64,000 nucleotides of DNA from Curtobacterium luteum (GCF_001475545.1 NZ_LDQC01000042.1:1-64000); one strand, 5' to 3'. Positions 54,881 to 63,388 are shown, numbered from the stretch's first letter. Notes: generated by a model from the letters alone, not told the origin. Numbers and translations are program-made.

Positions 54881-55461
54881 CTGGCTGCCTCGGTCCGAGT
54901 GAACGACGGTTCCTGCTGGGTCGCGTCGCTGCACCGCCATCTGCAGAGCGGCGACGACGAACGAGGACCGCATCCGATCGCTGATGAGTACCCCACCGTC
55001 CGGCGAGAACAGGCGTCCTTCACCGCGCGGAGGTATGGCTTGCCCTCACCGGTCGGATGCTCCGTGATGTCCGTCAAGCACAACCGGTCCAGATCCGGCG
55101 CCGTGAACGCCCGTCGGAGCCGGTCGTCGTGCACTGGTGGTCCCGCCTTGCGGTGCAGGCCGCGCTTCTTCGCATGCAGGGGCCAGAGCCGCTGCTGCGA
55201 GCACAACCGCCACACCCGCCGCTCGGACACTCGATGGCCGGCGGCATGCAGGTCGTCGGCGATGAACCGGTACCCGAACGTCGGGTCGTCACGGTGCGCA
55301 TCGACCGCGGCGTCGGTCAGATGCGCGTCGTCCCAGTCCCGCTGAGAGACCGGATCGGCGCGCCACCGATAGAACGCCTGCTTCGAGAAACCCAGCACCC
55401 GGCAGGCCACCGCGACCGGGATCCGGTCGGCGGCGAGTTCAAGGACCAGCGGGTACCTCAT
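54881..55461 (-). pseudogene. IS3 orfB, 5' portion
   Basis: From ATG 55461: LELAADRIPVAVACRVLGFS, then the HTH_21 and start of the integrase core (LCLTDITEHPTGEGKPYLRA for the first Asp). A second frameshift near 54980 moves the reading to RMRSSFVVAALQMAVQRRDP and TVVHSDRGSQ (second Asp), where the IS30 insertion cuts it. ATG 55461 overlaps the orfA stop. Confidence 0.87.
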
Positions 55462-55751
55462 TTTGGGAGGTGCGCTTGGGAGAGATACGCGGCGGCACGG
55501 CGAAGGACCTCGTTCTCCTGTTTGAGCAGTCGGTTCCGTTTCCGAAGCTCTCGCAGCTCGACGTTCTCGGTCGTCGTGGTCCCGGACTTGACCCCGTCGT
55601 CGATGTCGGCTCGACGCAGCCAGTGTGTCTCGGTCCCCTCGGAGATCCCGAAGTCCTTCGCGACCTGCGTCAACGGGATCTCACCCCGTCGCGCGACCGC
55701 GATCACGTCGCGTCGGAACTCCTCCGGATAGGGCTTTGCCATGATCGGCAT
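55458..55751 (-). CDS. IS3 orfA (transposase helix-turn-helix subunit)
   Basis: 97 aa from ATG 55751 (ATG 55742 possible). HTH: EFRRDVIAVARRGEIPLTQV and AKDFGISEGTETHWLRRADI, then a leucine-zipper-like ELRELRKRNRLLKQENEVLR. It appears intact, though orfB is not, so the element cannot move by itself. Confidence 0.9.
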   Translation of the reverse strand: MPIMAKPYPEEFRRDVIAVARRGEIPLTQVAKDFGISEGTETHWLRRADIDDGVKSGTTTTENVELRELRKRNRLLKQENEVLRRAAAYLSQAHLPK

Positions 55752-55784
55752 CCTTCGAGCGAGGACCGCGTCCCCACAGAGCAG

Positions 55785-55810
55785 GAGTCAACCGAACCGA
55801 CAGCAGTCCC
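55785..55810 (+). repeat. Right inverted repeat of the IS3 element
   Basis: Counterpart of 53105-53130. It lies 29 bases from the stop codon of the restored frame of the secreted-protein gene. Confidence 0.9.
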
Positions 55811-55838
55811 GCGCACCGACCGACCCGCGAGCTGGCGG

Positions 55839-56229
55839 TCAGCTTCCGGTGCAGGTGTACTTGGTCGAGCCGGCCGAGATCCACTTCTTCAGGCCGACGT
55901 CGTACGTCGACATGTTGCCCGTGTAGGTCCAGCGGTACGCCGCCCCCCCCCCCCCCCGATGCCGGGAACTTCTTGCGGTCGTTGTTGTAGAACCAGACCA
56001 TCATCGTCAGGACGCTGTACTTCGTCTGCACCGCGCTGCGGTTGCTGCAGGTCGGCATCAGATTGCTGCTGGCAGCCTGCGCCGGGGCCGGAGCGGCGGT
56101 GACTGCGGTCCCGACGAGGAGCGCTGCTCCGAGGGTCAGTGCCGGGCGCCGCTTGAGGAGCCCCGCCCTCTGGCGAGGTCCGCGCGTCTCGAACTGCTGG
56201 TTGCTGAGCGTTCGTTTATCATTGAGCAT
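55839..56229 (-). pseudogene. Small secreted protein with poly-G tract (out of frame as read)
   Basis: From ATG 56229: signal peptide with KRRPALTLGAALLVGTAVTA and cleavage near APAQAASS. The mature part has PTCSNRSAVQTKYSVLTMMV and WFYNNDRKKFPAS, then a run of 15 G on the coding strand. With 15 G the frame continues into IS3 sequence to 55681. With 14 or 17 G it would read AAYRWTYTGNMSTYDVGLKK and KYTCTGS, stopping at 55839. The latter looks like real protein and supplies a second Cys, so the tract may switch expression of the C-terminus, or its length may be a sequencing error. Confidence 0.7.
55943..55957. repeat. 15-base homopolymer (C on plus strand)
   Basis: Longest homopolymer in the window. 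It lies inside the secreted-protein gene and is the kind of tract that varies by slipped-strand mispairing. Confidence 0.9.
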
Positions 56230-56375
56230 GTCTTGACTCTGCGTTCCAGACCCTTGGTATCAAGGGCGACTTCTGGCGCCGAGCGTCTCTGAGCCTCGAT
56301 CGGAACCTGTCGTGCGTCCAGGCGATGCGGGAGTGGGACACCGCCGTGCAGCGGACGACCGGAGTCCCTCGCCGT

Positions 56376-56801
56376 TCACGCCGGCGGCGTCGTCCCCGCG
56401 CCCTCGGTGTCGTCGGATCCTGCCGGGCCTGTGCCGGCCTGGTCGAGGTTCTCGTCCGGGTCGCCCATGTCGCCGGTCGCCTTGCCGACCGGGGACAGCC
56501 CGAAGTGCTTCCGGACGGCGTTCGCCTCGGCGGGGGACAGGGTGTGACCGGGCCCGACGGAGGGCGCGTCCTTGATGGCGTCCTTCGTGTACCCGACGTG
56601 CAGGTCCGTGCCGTCGAATGTGGCGTCCTCGACCGGGACGAGCACGTGGTGCCTCCCGAGCAGGCCGGTCGACACGCTGACGTAGGCGGCGCTGCCGCCC
56701 TCGTCGGAGGGGAACACCCGTGTCACCTTGCCGACCGTCACGCCGTCCCGATCGCGGACCGTCGCGCTCTCGATCTGGTGGATGTCGTTCTTCGAGATCA
56801 T
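56376..56801 (-). CDS. PRC-barrel domain protein
   Basis: 141 aa from ATG 56801. The PRC-barrel spans residues about 8-75: SATVRDRDGVTVGKVTRVFP and VPVEDATFDGTDLHVGYTKD. A Pro/Asp-rich tail follows. The DUF2171-like layout is typical of small stress proteins. It is read in the same direction as the DUF1345 gene; a PRC-barrel in this form may bind protein or RNA. Confidence 0.8.
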   Translation of the reverse strand: MISKNDIHQIESATVRDRDGVTVGKVTRVFPSDEGGSAAYVSVSTGLLGRHHVLVPVEDATFDGTDLHVGYTKDAIKDAPSVGPGHTLSPAEANAVRKHFGLSPVGKATGDMGDPDENLDQAGTGPAGSDDTEGAGTTPPA

Positions 56802-56939
56802 GTGCGCAGTCAACGCCGTCCGCCTGACGCTTGGCGGCGACGTGAGGTGCGCGCGCTCCGCACGACCAGTGCCGACGCGAGCCCGAGACCGACGCAACGG
56901 GTCGGTCGGAGCGGAGCCGCGCCTCCAGGCCGGGTCGAA

Positions 56940-56979
56940 GGAACAGCAGCTGCGGCAGCAGCCGCCGCTGCGACGTTCC
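56940..56979 (-). terminator. Hairpin between the DUF1345 and PRC-barrel genes
   Basis: Arms GGAAC...GTTCC with an inner GCAGC-t-GCGGC / GCCGC-c-GCTGC stem around an AGCA loop. It starts just after the DUF1345 stop on the minus strand. Confidence 0.6.
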
Positions 56980-56982
56980 GCC

Positions 56983-57612
56983 TCACCCGCCCTGCGTGAG
57001 GCTCGTGATGAGGTTGATGGCGACCGCGACCACGAACGTCCCGAAGAAGTAGGACAGCAGCGCGTGACCCATCGCGACCCGACGCGACGGGGTGGACGAC
57101 TTCGTGATGCTGCTCGCGCTGTACGACATCCCGATCGAGAAGGCCGTGAACGCGAAGTCGCTGTACGCCGGTTCCTCGTCCTGGTCGAAGTCGAACCGGT
57201 GTCGGTCGTCGATGTAGTACATGCGGGCGTACTTGAAGGCGAAGACCGTGTTGATCAGCGCCCATGCGGCCACGACCCCGACCACCGCGAGGATCGCCGC
57301 CGCCGACCCGACGGGGTCCTTCTGCTGGCTGCGCACGAGCCCGAAGACCACCAGGACGACGCTGAGCAGGGTGGCGGTGATGATGAGCGAGTCGACGAGC
57401 TTCCGCGACCGCTCCTCGTGCCGCGCGAGTGACCGCGTGGTGTCGGGGTCGGCGGGCCAGGCTCGTGACCATGCCCAGACCAGGAAGACCGCGGCGCCGG
57501 CCACCCAACCGAGCAACAGGGCCAGGTCGGGCAGGCCGAGGACCACTGCGGCCGTCGCGACGACGAGGCCGACGACGAGAGCGACCCCGGCTTGTACCGA
57601 GAGGTGGGACAT
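56983..57612 (-). CDS. DUF1345 membrane protein
   Basis: 209 aa from ATG 57612 with AGGAAA upstream. Five or six membrane segments, including GVALVVGLVVATAAVVLGLP and LINTVFAFKYARMYYIDD. The conserved end carries DFAFTAFSIGMSYSASSITK, which identifies DUF1345. These are inner-membrane proteins of unknown role, with a potassium-channel-like feel to the last segment. Followed downstream by a PRC-barrel gene. Confidence 0.88.
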   Translation of the reverse strand: MSHLSVQAGVALVVGLVVATAAVVLGLPDLALLLGWVAGAAVFLVWAWSRAWPADPDTTRSLARHEERSRKLVDSLIITATLLSVVLVVFGLVRSQQKDPVGSAAAILAVVGVVAAWALINTVFAFKYARMYYIDDRHRFDFDQDEEPAYSDFAFTAFSIGMSYSASSITKSSTPSRRVAMGHALLSYFFGTFVVAVAINLITSLTQGG

Positions 57613-57632
57613 CGGGTTTCCTTCCTGCGCCG

Positions 57633-58358
57633 TCACAGGAGCCCGGCGGCGGTGAGCGGGATGTACAGCCCGGCGCGTTCGGCCCGGACGGCTGCGAGCG
57701 TCCGCGACGTGGCGTTCAACTTGGCCAGGATGTGCTCGATGTGTGCAGCGACGGTCCGAGGGGTGACCGCGAGTGCGCGAGCGATCTCGGTGTTGGAGCA
57801 GCCCTCGACGAGGTGACCGAGCACCTCCAGTTCGCGCGGCGTCAGGCCGCGCAGGCCGGTGGCGGGCGAGAGCACGACGACACCGAATGCCACGGTGTCC
57901 ATGCCGCGCTCGCACGCGGTCACGGTGACCCGGACGAAGTCGTCCTGCGCGGTGGCACGCGTCCGCGGCCAGAGGAACGACGTGTGGTTCGCGCCGTCAC
58001 TGATGACGTCCCTCGCGGCGGCGACGAGCGCTGATCCGGGCCGCAGGAACGCGTCGTCGGACAGCCCCGGGAGGCGGACGACCCCCTGTTCGAGCAGCAG
58101 CACCACACCGGCCCACGCTCCGTCGACGAGTGCTGCTGCGGCCCCGAGGGTCCGGACCGGGTCGATGCCTGTGGCGAGCTCCGGCACGGACTGCGCGAGC
58201 GAGCGGCGGACGGGAACTGGAGGTGGGCCGGTGGTCTCGAACAGGGCGCGCGCGGCTGCCTCGGCGATCTGCGGTGCTGCGGGTGGAGGCACGGTCTCGG
58301 TCACCTTCGACGATCGGCGGCGGGCACCGGAGCGTTCCCGCCACTCGAGAGGTACCAC
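57633..58358 (-). CDS. LuxR-type transcriptional regulator
   Basis: 241 aa from GTG 58358 (GTG 58304 and upstream starts are possible). C-terminal GerE HTH: GLTPRELEVLGHLVEGCSNT, EIARALAVTPRTVAAHIEHI and LAKLNATSRTLAAVRA. The N-terminal domain is unlike known PAS or receiver types. It lies between DUF1345 and the divergent alcohol dehydrogenase gene, so it may control both sides. Confidence 0.85.
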   Translation of the reverse strand: MVPLEWRERSGARRRSSKVTETVPPPAAPQIAEAAARALFETTGPPPVPVRRSLAQSVPELATGIDPVRTLGAAAALVDGAWAGVVLLLEQGVVRLPGLSDDAFLRPGSALVAAARDVISDGANHTSFLWPRTRATAQDDFVRVTVTACERGMDTVAFGVVVLSPATGLRGLTPRELEVLGHLVEGCSNTEIARALAVTPRTVAAHIEHILAKLNATSRTLAAVRAERAGLYIPLTAAGLL

Positions 58359-58503
58359 CGCGCCGGTCCCCGGGAGCGCCGTTGTCAGGAATGCGCGTGG
58401 GCAGTCCTGCCAATGGCGGCTGCTCGCCCGGCGTCGTGACATGGAGGGGACGCGTGGCCGACCGGCTTCGCGCAGACCAGGCGGACACCAGAGGGAAGAC
58501 ACC

Positions 58504-59655
58504 ATGAGAGCAGTCGTGTACGAGGGGCCGCAGCAGGTATCCGTGCAGGACGTCCCGGATGCGCGGATCGAGCGGCCCACCGACGTCCTGGTCCGGATCA
58601 CGACGACGAACATCTGCGGATCCGACCTCCACATGTACGAGGGGCGCACGAGCTTCGAGACCGGACGGTGGTTCGGGCACGAGAACATGGGCGAGGTGAT
58701 CGAGGTCGGCGCCGGTGTCGACAAGGTGCAGGTCGGCGACCACGTCGTCCTGCCGTTCAACGTCGCGTGTGGGCACTGCAAGAACTGTGAGCGGGGGCTG
58801 ACGAACTACTGCCTCACCGCCCAGCCGGTGCCCGAATGGGCGGGCGCGGCCTACGGGTTCGCCGACATGGGGCCGTGGGCCGGCGGCCAGGCCGAGCTGC
58901 TGCGGGTCCCGTGGGGCGACTTCAACTGTCTCCGCCTCGGCGAGGACGCCGAGGAGAAGTCCGCCGACTACGTGATGCTGGCCGACATCTTCCCGACCGG
59001 GTACCACGCGACCGAGCTGGCCGAGATGAAGCCGGGCGACCAGACCGTCATCTACGGGGCCGGACCCGTCGGCCTGATGGCTGCCCTGTCGGCCACCATC
59101 AAGGGCGCGAGCAAGGTCATGGTCGTGGACCGGCACCCGGACCGGCTCCGGCTCGCGGAGTCCATCGGGGCGATCGCCATCGACGACTCGGAGGTCGACC
59201 CGGTCCAGGCGGTGCTCGAGCAGACGATGGGGCTCGGCGCGGACAACGGGTGTGAGTGCGTCGGCTACCAGGCGCACGAGCCCAGCGGGGACGAGCAGCC
59301 GAACCTCACGCTCAACCGTCTCGTGCAGTCGGTGCGGTTCACCGGGCGGATCGGCACCGTCGGCGTGTACGTGCCACAGGACCCAGTCGCCGCGGACGAG
59401 CTCGCGAAGCAGGGCCGGATCGCGTTCGACATGGGACTGCACTGGTTCAAGGGGCAGACCATGGGCACCGGGCAGGCGCCGGTCAAGAAGTACAACCGCC
59501 AGCTCCGCGACCTCATCGCGGCGGGCAAGGCGACACCGTCCTTCATCGTCAGCCACGAGCTGCCGCTCGACCAGGCGCCCGACGCGTACGAGCACTTCGA
59601 CAACCGGGACGACGGCTGGACGAAGGTCGTCCTCAAGCCCGGGAAGGCGGCCTGA
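58504..59655 (+). CDS. Zinc-dependent alcohol dehydrogenase (formaldehyde dehydrogenase-like)
   Basis: 383 aa from ATG 58504. MDR fold. Catalytic Zn: Cys in TTNICGSDLHMY, His in GHENMGEV. Structural Zn: GHCKNCERGLTNYC. NAD site GAGPVGLMAALSATIKGA. The extended loop after residue 240 with VGYQAHEPSGDEQ is typical of glutathione-independent formaldehyde dehydrogenases (FdhA type). Its neighbours are another zinc ADH and a small unknown gene, a grouping I recall from several actinobacteria. Confidence 0.92.
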   Translation: MRAVVYEGPQQVSVQDVPDARIERPTDVLVRITTTNICGSDLHMYEGRTSFETGRWFGHENMGEVIEVGAGVDKVQVGDHVVLPFNVACGHCKNCERGLTNYCLTAQPVPEWAGAAYGFADMGPWAGGQAELLRVPWGDFNCLRLGEDAEEKSADYVMLADIFPTGYHATELAEMKPGDQTVIYGAGPVGLMAALSATIKGASKVMVVDRHPDRLRLAESIGAIAIDDSEVDPVQAVLEQTMGLGADNGCECVGYQAHEPSGDEQPNLTLNRLVQSVRFTGRIGTVGVYVPQDPVAADELAKQGRIAFDMGLHWFKGQTMGTGQAPVKKYNRQLRDLIAAGKATPSFIVSHELPLDQAPDAYEHFDNRDDGWTKVVLKPGKAA

Positions 59656-59657
59656 CC

Positions 59658-60125
59658 ATGGACGGGAAGGCAGCAGCCGCGGTCGGGATCGGGGTCGCCG
59701 GCGTCGCCGCGGGCCTCGTCGCCCGCTCGCTGGTGAAGGAACGCCGCTACTCGGACGGCGACGCTCCCCACCCGCAGGGATGGAAGGCCGTCACCGTGCT
59801 CGGTGACGCCGACGACTTCCGGAGCGGCGGCCGGTACCCGGAGCCGTTGGAGCGGGTGGCGGGATCGCTCGAGATCCGTCTCGAACCGGCACCCGGCGAC
59901 AAGGGCTTCGAGGTCCACGCCCGGGTCCGCGAAGGCGCCGACGTCCCGGGCGACGACGATCCGGGGAAGACGCTGCGCACAGCGTTGCGCGACGCGAAGC
60001 AGGTGTTCGAGACCGGGGAGGTCCTGCAGGCGACGCCGAGGCCGCACGGCGAACGACCCACCACGCTGCTCGGCGGCGCGGTCGACGCGGCAGAGGACGA
60101 TGCGAGGGGCGAGGGTGTGCTGTGA
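59658..60125 (+). CDS. Conserved unknown protein between two alcohol dehydrogenases
   Basis: 155 aa from ATG 59658, two bases after the previous stop. A hydrophobic N-terminus (AAAAVGIGVAGVAAGLVARS) may be a membrane anchor. The rest has RRYSDGDAPHPQGWKAVTVL and GSLEIRLEPAPGDKGFEVHA, perhaps an SRPBCC-like fragment. The stop overlaps the next start (GTGA). Its place between two dehydrogenases suggests a linked role. Confidence 0.75.
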   Translation: MDGKAAAAVGIGVAGVAAGLVARSLVKERRYSDGDAPHPQGWKAVTVLGDADDFRSGGRYPEPLERVAGSLEIRLEPAPGDKGFEVHARVREGADVPGDDDPGKTLRTALRDAKQVFETGEVLQATPRPHGERPTTLLGGAVDAAEDDARGEGVL

Positions 60126-61291
60126 GGGCGCTGTGCTGGACCGGAGTGAACGAACTGTCGGTGGAGACCGTCGACGATCCGGGGATCCTCAACTCCCAGG
60201 ACATCATCGTCAAGGTGATCCTGAGCACCTCGTGCGGGTCCGACCTGCACCTGCTCGGCGGGTACGTCCCGACGATGCGGGCCGGGGACGTGCTCGGGCA
60301 CGAGTTCATCGGGGAGGTCGTCGAGGTCGGGTCCGCCGTCACGAAGCACCGGGTCGGTGACCGCGTGGTCGTCTGCTCGTTCATCAGTTGCGGGAAGTGC
60401 TGGTACTGCAAGAACGGGCTCACCTCGCTCTGTGACAACGGCAACCCCAACGCCGGGATCCCCGAGATGCTGTGGGGCCAGGCGCCCGGCGGCTGCTACG
60501 GCTACTCCCACGCGCTCGGCGGCTGGGCCGGCAGCCACGCGGAGTACATCCGCGTCCCCTACGCGGACCAGGATGCCTTCCACGTCCCGGAGGGGGTCAG
60601 CGACGAGCGGGCGCTCTTCGCGTCCGACGCCGCCCCGACGGGCTGGATGGGAGCGGACCTCGGTGGTGTGGAACCCGGCGACACCGTCGCGGTGTGGGGT
60701 GCCGGCGGCGTCGGGCAGATGGCCGCTCGCGGCGCCCTGCTCCTCGGTGCCGAGCGCGTCATCGTGATCGACCGGTTCCAGGAGCGGCTGACCCAGGTCG
60801 AGCAGGTCATCGGTGCGGAGACGATGAACTACGAGACGAGCGAGGTGACGGCGGAGCTCCGCGAGCGCACCGGGGGTCGCGGCCCGGACGTGTGCATCGA
60901 GGCCGTCGGGATGGAGGCACACCGCGACGGTCCGGACTTCGCCTACGACCAGCTGAAGCAGCAGCTCCGGCTCCAGACCGACCGGCCGACGGCCGTCCGG
61001 GAGGCAGTCTTCGCCGCGCGCAAGGGCGGCAGCCTCTTCGTGCTGGGGGTGTTCGGCGGGTTCGTCGACAAGTTCCCGCTCGGGGCGGTGATGAACAAGG
61101 GCCTCACCATCCGCTCCGCGCAGCAGCACGGGCACCGGTACATCCCGATGCTCCTCGAGCGGATGGCGCGGGACGAGATCGTCACCGAGCACCTCGCGAC
61201 GCACGTCATGCCGCTCGAGGAGGGGCCCGCGGGCTACGCGATGTTCAAGGAGAAGACCGACGGGTGCGTCCGGGCGGTCTTCCGCCCCTGA
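60122..61291 (+). CDS. Zinc-dependent alcohol dehydrogenase
   Basis: 389 aa from GTG 60122. Catalytic Zn in STSCGSDLHLLGG and GHEFIGEVVEVG, structural Zn in SCGKCWYCKNGLTSLC, NAD site WGAGGVGQMAARGALLLGA. Clearly related to the enzyme at 58504 but not a close copy. Length and loop GGCYGYSHALGGWAGSHAEY match the threonine/formaldehyde dehydrogenase branch. Substrate unknown. Confidence 0.92.
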   Translation: MRALCWTGVNELSVETVDDPGILNSQDIIVKVILSTSCGSDLHLLGGYVPTMRAGDVLGHEFIGEVVEVGSAVTKHRVGDRVVVCSFISCGKCWYCKNGLTSLCDNGNPNAGIPEMLWGQAPGGCYGYSHALGGWAGSHAEYIRVPYADQDAFHVPEGVSDERALFASDAAPTGWMGADLGGVEPGDTVAVWGAGGVGQMAARGALLLGAERVIVIDRFQERLTQVEQVIGAETMNYETSEVTAELRERTGGRGPDVCIEAVGMEAHRDGPDFAYDQLKQQLRLQTDRPTAVREAVFAARKGGSLFVLGVFGGFVDKFPLGAVMNKGLTIRSAQQHGHRYIPMLLERMARDEIVTEHLATHVMPLEEGPAGYAMFKEKTDGCVRAVFRP

Positions 61292-61317
61292 CCAGTCGTC
61301 GTCGCGCTGGCAGCGGA

Positions 61318-61364
61318 GACGGACGGGAGGCACGGTCTGACCATGACCGCGCCTCCCGTCCGTC
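61318..61364. repeat. Dispersed hairpin repeat (copy E)
   Basis: GACGGACGGGAGGC plus CGGT pair with ACCG plus GCCTCCCGTCCGTC with one mismatch, around a 9-nt loop. The longest and clearest copy of the family. It covers an upstream ATG (61343) of the next gene, arguing against that start. Confidence 0.85.
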
Positions 61365-61420
61365 GTGCTGGTCGCGTCCAGGGCACCTTCCGCGACCGGC
61401 CGTGTGGCAGGCTCGGACCC

Positions 61421-61837
61421 GTGCAGCAGCGGGGAACGGGCAGCCCAGGACCGATCTGGGGTGCACCACCGGCGCCGTCTCCGCCTGCTGTCCGGCGAGG
61501 GTCCTGGTGGGCGGTCGGCGGGATCGTCGCCGCGTCCGTCGGCTTCGCCGCTGCCGCGCTCGGGGCGCTGTTCGGGTTCCTCGCGCTCGTCGGCAACGGG
61601 CTGATCTACGCCGCGAGCCAGGGGTCGGCAGGCAGTACCCGTGCGTTCGTCGAGCTCACCCGGTTCGGCGACCTGTTCGTCGTGCTGCCGTTGACCCTGA
61701 TCGCCGCGGTGTGCGTCGTACTGGCCTGGCGCGACACCCGTGGACCGGGGCGGTCGCGGGTGTCGACGATCGTCGCGACGGCGATGACGTCGGCGCTGGC
61801 ACTGCTCGCGCTGCTCACCACGCTCGTGTTCATCTGA
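61421..61837 (+). CDS. Small membrane protein, unknown
   Basis: 138 aa from GTG 61421; the ATG at 61343 is rejected because it lies inside the hairpin repeat. Pro-rich N-terminus and three membrane segments (about residues 27-52, 75-97 and 110-135). Actinobacterial in style; no family recognised. Confidence 0.65.
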   Translation: MQQRGTGSPGPIWGAPPAPSPPAVRRGSWWAVGGIVAASVGFAAAALGALFGFLALVGNGLIYAASQGSAGSTRAFVELTRFGDLFVVLPLTLIAAVCVVLAWRDTRGPGRSRVSTIVATAMTSALALLALLTTLVFI

Positions 61838-61870
61838 CCAGGCGCGAGCATCGACCGTCGATCGCGGTCG

Positions 61871-62119
61871 TCACTCCTCGGCCCGGTACCGGACAGCCCC
61901 GTCCGTCGACCGGTACCCGATCGGGAAGCTCGAGCAGATGACCCCGTTCTCGTAGTCGCCCTGCACGGTCTCCATGAAGGCGTACGCCTCGTCGTCCGTG
62001 GCGAAGACGCCGAGGACGGTGTTGTGCGGCGACTCGTCGTGCTGCACGATCCAGACCTGTTCGCCCTGGAAGACCTTCGGGCGCCGCATGAAGCGCGGTC
62101 CCGTGCTGTCCCTGGTCAC
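61871..62119 (-). CDS. Small soluble protein, unknown
   Basis: 82 aa from GTG 62119. Contains VFQGEQVWIVQHDESPHNTV and FATDDEAYAFMETVQGDYEN. No motif recognised. It overlaps the stop of the SdpI-like gene (GTGA), so it is coupled to it. Confidence 0.65.
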   Translation of the reverse strand: MTRDSTGPRFMRRPKVFQGEQVWIVQHDESPHNTVLGVFATDDEAYAFMETVQGDYENGVICSSFPIGYRSTDGAVRYRAEE

Positions 62120-62493
62120 GAGTCCGAGTGTAGGCGGGGCCCGTGATCGAGCGAGGCTCGGCGCACAGCGCGGTGTGCAGCCGGGATGGACAGGAACGCT
62201 CCGATGAGCAGGACCGCCGCCGCGACGAGCACCGAGATCGGGTGCCGCAGCATCGGGTTGGCGATGCCGACCAGGCACCACAGCACGCTGGTGGCTCCGG
62301 CGACCACCGTCGGGCGCAGCGCTGCGCGGTGGCCGATACGCCAAGCGGCTTCGCTGGACATCGTCACTCGCGTTCGAACGCCCGCGAGATCGTTCCGGGT
62401 GAGCGTTCCGGTGGCGGCCCGCCACGTCAACCAGGTCACGAGGACGGCGGCACCGATCTCGAGCGCCAACGCGAACACCATTGCTCCACCCAT
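62116..62493 (-). CDS. SdpI-family-like membrane protein
   Basis: 125 aa from ATG 62493. Hydrophobic segments at about residues 5-25, 55-78 and 85-103. The loop NDLAGVRTRVTMSSEAAWRI followed by GHRAA is the SdpI/YfhL hallmark. B. subtilis SdpI gives immunity to a toxin; here only the family is implied. Coupled to a small downstream protein. Confidence 0.8.
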   Translation of the reverse strand: MGGAMVFALALEIGAAVLVTWLTWRAATGTLTRNDLAGVRTRVTMSSEAAWRIGHRAALRPTVVAGATSVLWCLVGIANPMLRHPISVLVAAAVLLIGAFLSIPAAHRAVRRASLDHGPRLHSDS

Positions 62494-62512
62494 GTGAAGA
62501 ACGCTAATGTTT

Positions 62513-62532
62513 CAGTTGCTGATGGTCAACTG
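62513..62532. promoter_or_regulatory. Palindrome in the SdpI-like/serine hydrolase promoter region
   Basis: CAGTTG (62513-62518) and CAACTG (62527-62532) with an 8-base spacer, in the 55-base gap between the divergent genes. It could be an operator for both. Confidence 0.5.
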
Positions 62533-62548
62533 CACGGGGAGGACTTCG

Positions 62549-63388
62549 GTGCGAGGTCCGCTTCGTGCCCCGGGGCACTGGCGCGCGAGTCTCCGTGCGA
62601 AGGAAGGCTGGCGAGTCGTCCGTGAGCCCCGTGGGCTCTACGCAGCGGCACCGCTGCTCGAGTGGGGGAGCATCACGAAGGGGCTTGTGGGCACGACGGC
62701 TTGTCGGACGCTCGAGGTCGAGCGTCCCGTCGTGCACTACCTCCCTGACGTGCCTGACGTCGACATGACAGTCGCCGACCTCGTCCACCACACCTCCGGG
62801 CTGCCGCGGCTCCCGTCGACGATGCGAGACCGCGTCTTCGGCGACCTGTACCGGGAGACTGTCGGCGTTCCACTCGACTTGGCCGCTGCAGTACCGGAGA
62901 CCCCGCGAGGTCGGTACGTGTACTCGAATCTCGGGTACGCGTTGCTGGGTGCAGTTCTCGATGAAGTGCACGGCGATTGGTTCGCCGCTGTGCGGCGGGA
63001 GGTCCTCGAACCGGCGGGGATCAGCTCCGTGACCCTCGTGCCTGAGCGTGGGGAGGCCATCGGGCCGAGACTCTTCGGCCGCACGATCAGGCCTTGGGCG
63101 CTCGGAGCATCGGCTTTCGCTTCCGCGGGCGGTTTCTGGTCCACGTTCGATGACCTCTGTCGCTACGCGGAATGGGCCCTGGAACCCGGCGCAGACTCAG
63201 CGCGGACGGTGAGTTGGCAGCGCGAAGGAGCAACGACGTGGATCAACGGAGAGGTACGAGCAGCGGGGGCGGCGATCGTCGACGCCGCGGGGATCACCGC
63301 AGTCGTGCACGCCCTGGCGAAGGCTCCGCACGCGGCCGACACCATCGCCACGGCGATCATCGAACAGGAGTACGGGAACAGGGCGTAG
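62549..63388 (+). CDS. Serine hydrolase, beta-lactamase/class C family
   Basis: 279 aa from GTG 62549, which has GGGGAGGA five bases upstream; starts upstream would leave no room for a promoter. Active-site SxxK is GSITKGLV (Ser about residue 41), the second motif is YSNLGYALLG. The third motif is less clear. It lacks an N-terminal signal peptide, so it is likely an intracellular esterase or peptidase rather than a resistance enzyme. The N-terminal domain looks shorter than usual for the family. Confidence 0.85.
   Translation: MRGPLRAPGHWRASLRAKEGWRVVREPRGLYAAAPLLEWGSITKGLVGTTACRTLEVERPVVHYLPDVPDVDMTVADLVHHTSGLPRLPSTMRDRVFGDLYRETVGVPLDLAAAVPETPRGRYVYSNLGYALLGAVLDEVHGDWFAAVRREVLEPAGISSVTLVPERGEAIGPRLFGRTIRPWALGASAFASAGGFWSTFDDLCRYAEWALEPGADSARTVSWQREGATTWINGEVRAAGAAIVDAAGITAVVHALAKAPHAADTIATAIIEQEYGNRA

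Larger units (their letters stand above)
53105..55810 (-). mobile_element. IS3-family element, interrupted by an IS30 element
   Basis: Ends: 26-bp inverted repeats at 53105-53130 and 55785-55810 with two mismatches (GGGACTGCTGTCG...GTTGACTC); the TG/CA termini would be at 53110 and 55805. No flanking direct repeat was found. Inside, on the minus strand, are orfA, a split orfB and a nested IS30 copy at 53428-54880. Without the insert the element is about 1.25 kb, normal for IS3. Confidence 0.9.

Noticed and set aside
62507-62548. Upstream start (ATG 62507) for the serine hydrolase
   Set aside because: It would leave only 13 bases between two divergent start codons; GTG 62549 has a strong GGGGAGGA site.
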